Assembly (NCBI RefSeq): GCF_900116515.1
Contig: NZ_FPBA01000024.1
Span: forward strand, 25,235-89,234
Source: Geodermatophilus amargosae
Lineage (GTDB): Bacteria; Actinomycetota; Actinomycetes; Mycobacteriales; Geodermatophilaceae
DNA: 64,000 bases
Direction: 5' to 3'
Positions 62,825 through 64,000 of the stretch are shown piece by piece. The notes under the pieces were generated by a model, which saw only the letters and a list, made by a program, of their open reading frames with translations, made no database searches and was not told where the DNA came from. Both the position numbers and the translations under genes were made by a program. Numbering within the stretch: the first letter of the stretch is position 1; every line of letters starts with the position of its first letter.

Positions 62825-62933
62825 GGAGGTCATACCTTCTTCACTGACGGGTGTTGTGGGCAACGATCTTGTGGGCCGGATGTCGCGGGCTGCACCGGGC
62901 AGCCTCGACGACCTGACACTCGGGCTGTCCGGG

Positions 62934-63998
62934 TCATCGGCTGAGGGCCTGTGGGTCTCTGCCGGTGGTGGGGTTGTCGGCCGCCAGGTCCGTCGGGTGC
63001 GGGCCGGCGGGGTCGGTGGGTTCGACCTGCGTGGTCGTGCGGGCGTTCTGCCGGCGGCTGAACATCACCGCGGCCACCAGGGCGATGCCGTTGAACAGCG
63101 GCGTGATCCAGAATCCCGAGCCCGACGAGGAGAGCTGCAGACCCTGCACACCCAGGGCCAGGGTGAAGATCGCCAGCAGCGTGCCCCACACGTTGGGCCG
63201 CAGGTTGAACTGCGTGGCCCCGAGGAACACCGCGGCGTAGGCCGGGAAGAGGAACGGCATGCCGATCGAGTTGTTGAACGTCCCCACCTGAGCGATGAAC
63301 ACGACGCCGGCCAGTCCGGCGACCGCACCGGCGGCGACGAAAGAACCGATCACGACCCGCTCGGTGCGCACCCCCGACAGTCGCGCGGCCTCCCGGTTGA
63401 ACCCCGAGGCATAGAGGTGGCGACCGACCTTGGTGTACTGCAGGACGTACCACACCAGAAGGCCTAGGGCCAAGGTCACGAACAGACCGTTGGGAACCCC
63501 GAAGGTGCGCCCCTGCCCCAGGTCCTCGAAGGTCTGCGGGAGCGAACTCAGCACCTGCTCGTTGTTGGAGATCTTCAGCGCGATCGCCGCCAGGATCTGA
63601 CTGGTGCCCAGAGTCGCGATGAACGAGTTGATCCCCAGCTTTCCGACCAGGATCCCGTTCACCAGGCCGACGAACGCCGACACCAGGACGGCGATCAGAC
63701 ACATAGTCCACACCCCGAGACCGGGATGGTTGTTGCTCATCCAGGCCACCAGGATCACCGACAACGCCAGATTGGTCCCCAGGCTGATGTCGAACTCCCC
63801 GGCCACGAACGGCAGCAGCGCCGCCAACGCCAAGATGCCCACGATCGCCTGACTGCGGGCCACGCTCTGGAACGTGATCTCCGACAGGAACAGATCCGGG
63901 ATCGTGATCCCGAAGATCACCACGATCAGGACCAGCAGATACAACACGCTGACCCGCTTCGGGCTCAACGCGCCCAACACACTCGACACGTCAGCCAC
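62934..63998 (-). CDS. ABC transporter permease, sugar type (RbsC/XylH-like), possibly partial
   Basis: At least 354 residues with eight to ten hydrophobic segments of the BPD_transp_2 family. 'FVAGEFDISLGTNLALSVIL' is the conserved E-x-D-I-S-x-G segment, 'LVNGILVGKLGINSFIATLG' the N-G-x-x-x-x-x-x-x-x-x-x-F-I-x-T-L-G core motif, and 'FNREAARLSGVRTERVVIGS' the cytoplasmic EAA-like loop. Such permeases import ribose, autoinducer-2 or related polar solutes with an ATPase and a binding protein, which should lie beyond the window. The GTG at 63998 could be the start, but the frame is open to the edge. Confidence 0.88.
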   Translation of the reverse strand: MADVSSVLGALSPKRVSVLYLLVLIVVIFGITIPDLFLSEITFQSVARSQAIVGILALAALLPFVAGEFDISLGTNLALSVILVAWMSNNHPGLGVWTMCLIAVLVSAFVGLVNGILVGKLGINSFIATLGTSQILAAIALKISNNEQVLSSLPQTFEDLGQGRTFGVPNGLFVTLALGLLVWYVLQYTKVGRHLYASGFNREAARLSGVRTERVVIGSFVAAGAVAGLAGVVFIAQVGTFNNSIGMPFLFPAYAAVFLGATQFNLRPNVWGTLLAIFTLALGVQGLQLSSSGSGFWITPLFNGIALVAAVMFSRRQNARTTTQVEPTDPAGPHPTDLAADNPTTGRDPQALSR

Positions 63999-64000
63999 GG

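Overview
The window is GC-rich DNA from a high-GC Actinomycetota. GTG starts, overlapping stop/start codons, two actinobacterial mycofactocin genes and many xerC-type integrases fit a member near the Geodermatophilaceae or a related soil lineage; the family is inference. It is largely an accessory region made of tandem integrative elements, followed on the right by a catabolic cluster.

The organising signal is a 38-bp direct repeat, identical at 9367-9404, 16294-16331 and 46995-47032. Read on the minus strand it is the 3' part of a tRNA-Asn (anticodon-stem 3' strand, T-arm and acceptor 3' strand). Each copy lies just downstream of a plus-strand tyrosine-recombinase gene. The repeats split the window into four units. 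E1 (left edge to 9404) has a toxin-antitoxin pair at its left, K+ uptake genes, a lipid-kinase-like gene, a SAM hydrolase family gene, several broken genes and a 5'-truncated integrase. E2 (9367-16331, about 7 kb, visibly lower GC) carries two cargo operons: a cysteine-rich phospholipase A2-like protein with a MauE-thioredoxin membrane protein and a small protein, and a three-gene ABC three-component (ABC-3C) conflict system. E3 (16294-47032, about 31 kb) has a second toxin-antitoxin pair, a 22-kb minus-strand insecticidal Tc-toxin operon, an IS30 element nested in an IS3 remnant, several decayed genes and a full-length integrase. Right of 47032 a similar left-end sequence starts a fourth unit or remnant, E4.

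The Tc operon is transcribed right to left: an 826-aa class protein of unknown function, an OmpA-domain protein, a fused TcB-TcC (2478 aa) with a variable C-terminal effector, and a TcA split into a 2285-aa receptor-binding part and a 1073-aa pore/TcB-binding part. All of these frames are open, whereas about a dozen small genes around them are frameshifted or have stops, so the decay looks biological and not simply sequencing error.

From 48.6 kb to the right edge is an oxidoreductase-rich cluster: HtaA-like protein, HpcH/HpaI aldolase, a broken and an intact cupin, pre-mycofactocin synthase MftD, the mycofactocin precursor MftA, FMN reductase, ferredoxin, cytochrome P450, two short-chain dehydrogenases, a D-2-hydroxyacid dehydrogenase, a PEP-mutase/isocitrate-lyase family enzyme, an LLM flavin monooxygenase and a sugar-type ABC permease. 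It looks like uptake plus oxidative breakdown of an unidentified organic substrate, with a mycofactocin redox cofactor involved. mftB and mftC are not between mftA and mftD, so maturation would have to be completed by genes elsewhere.
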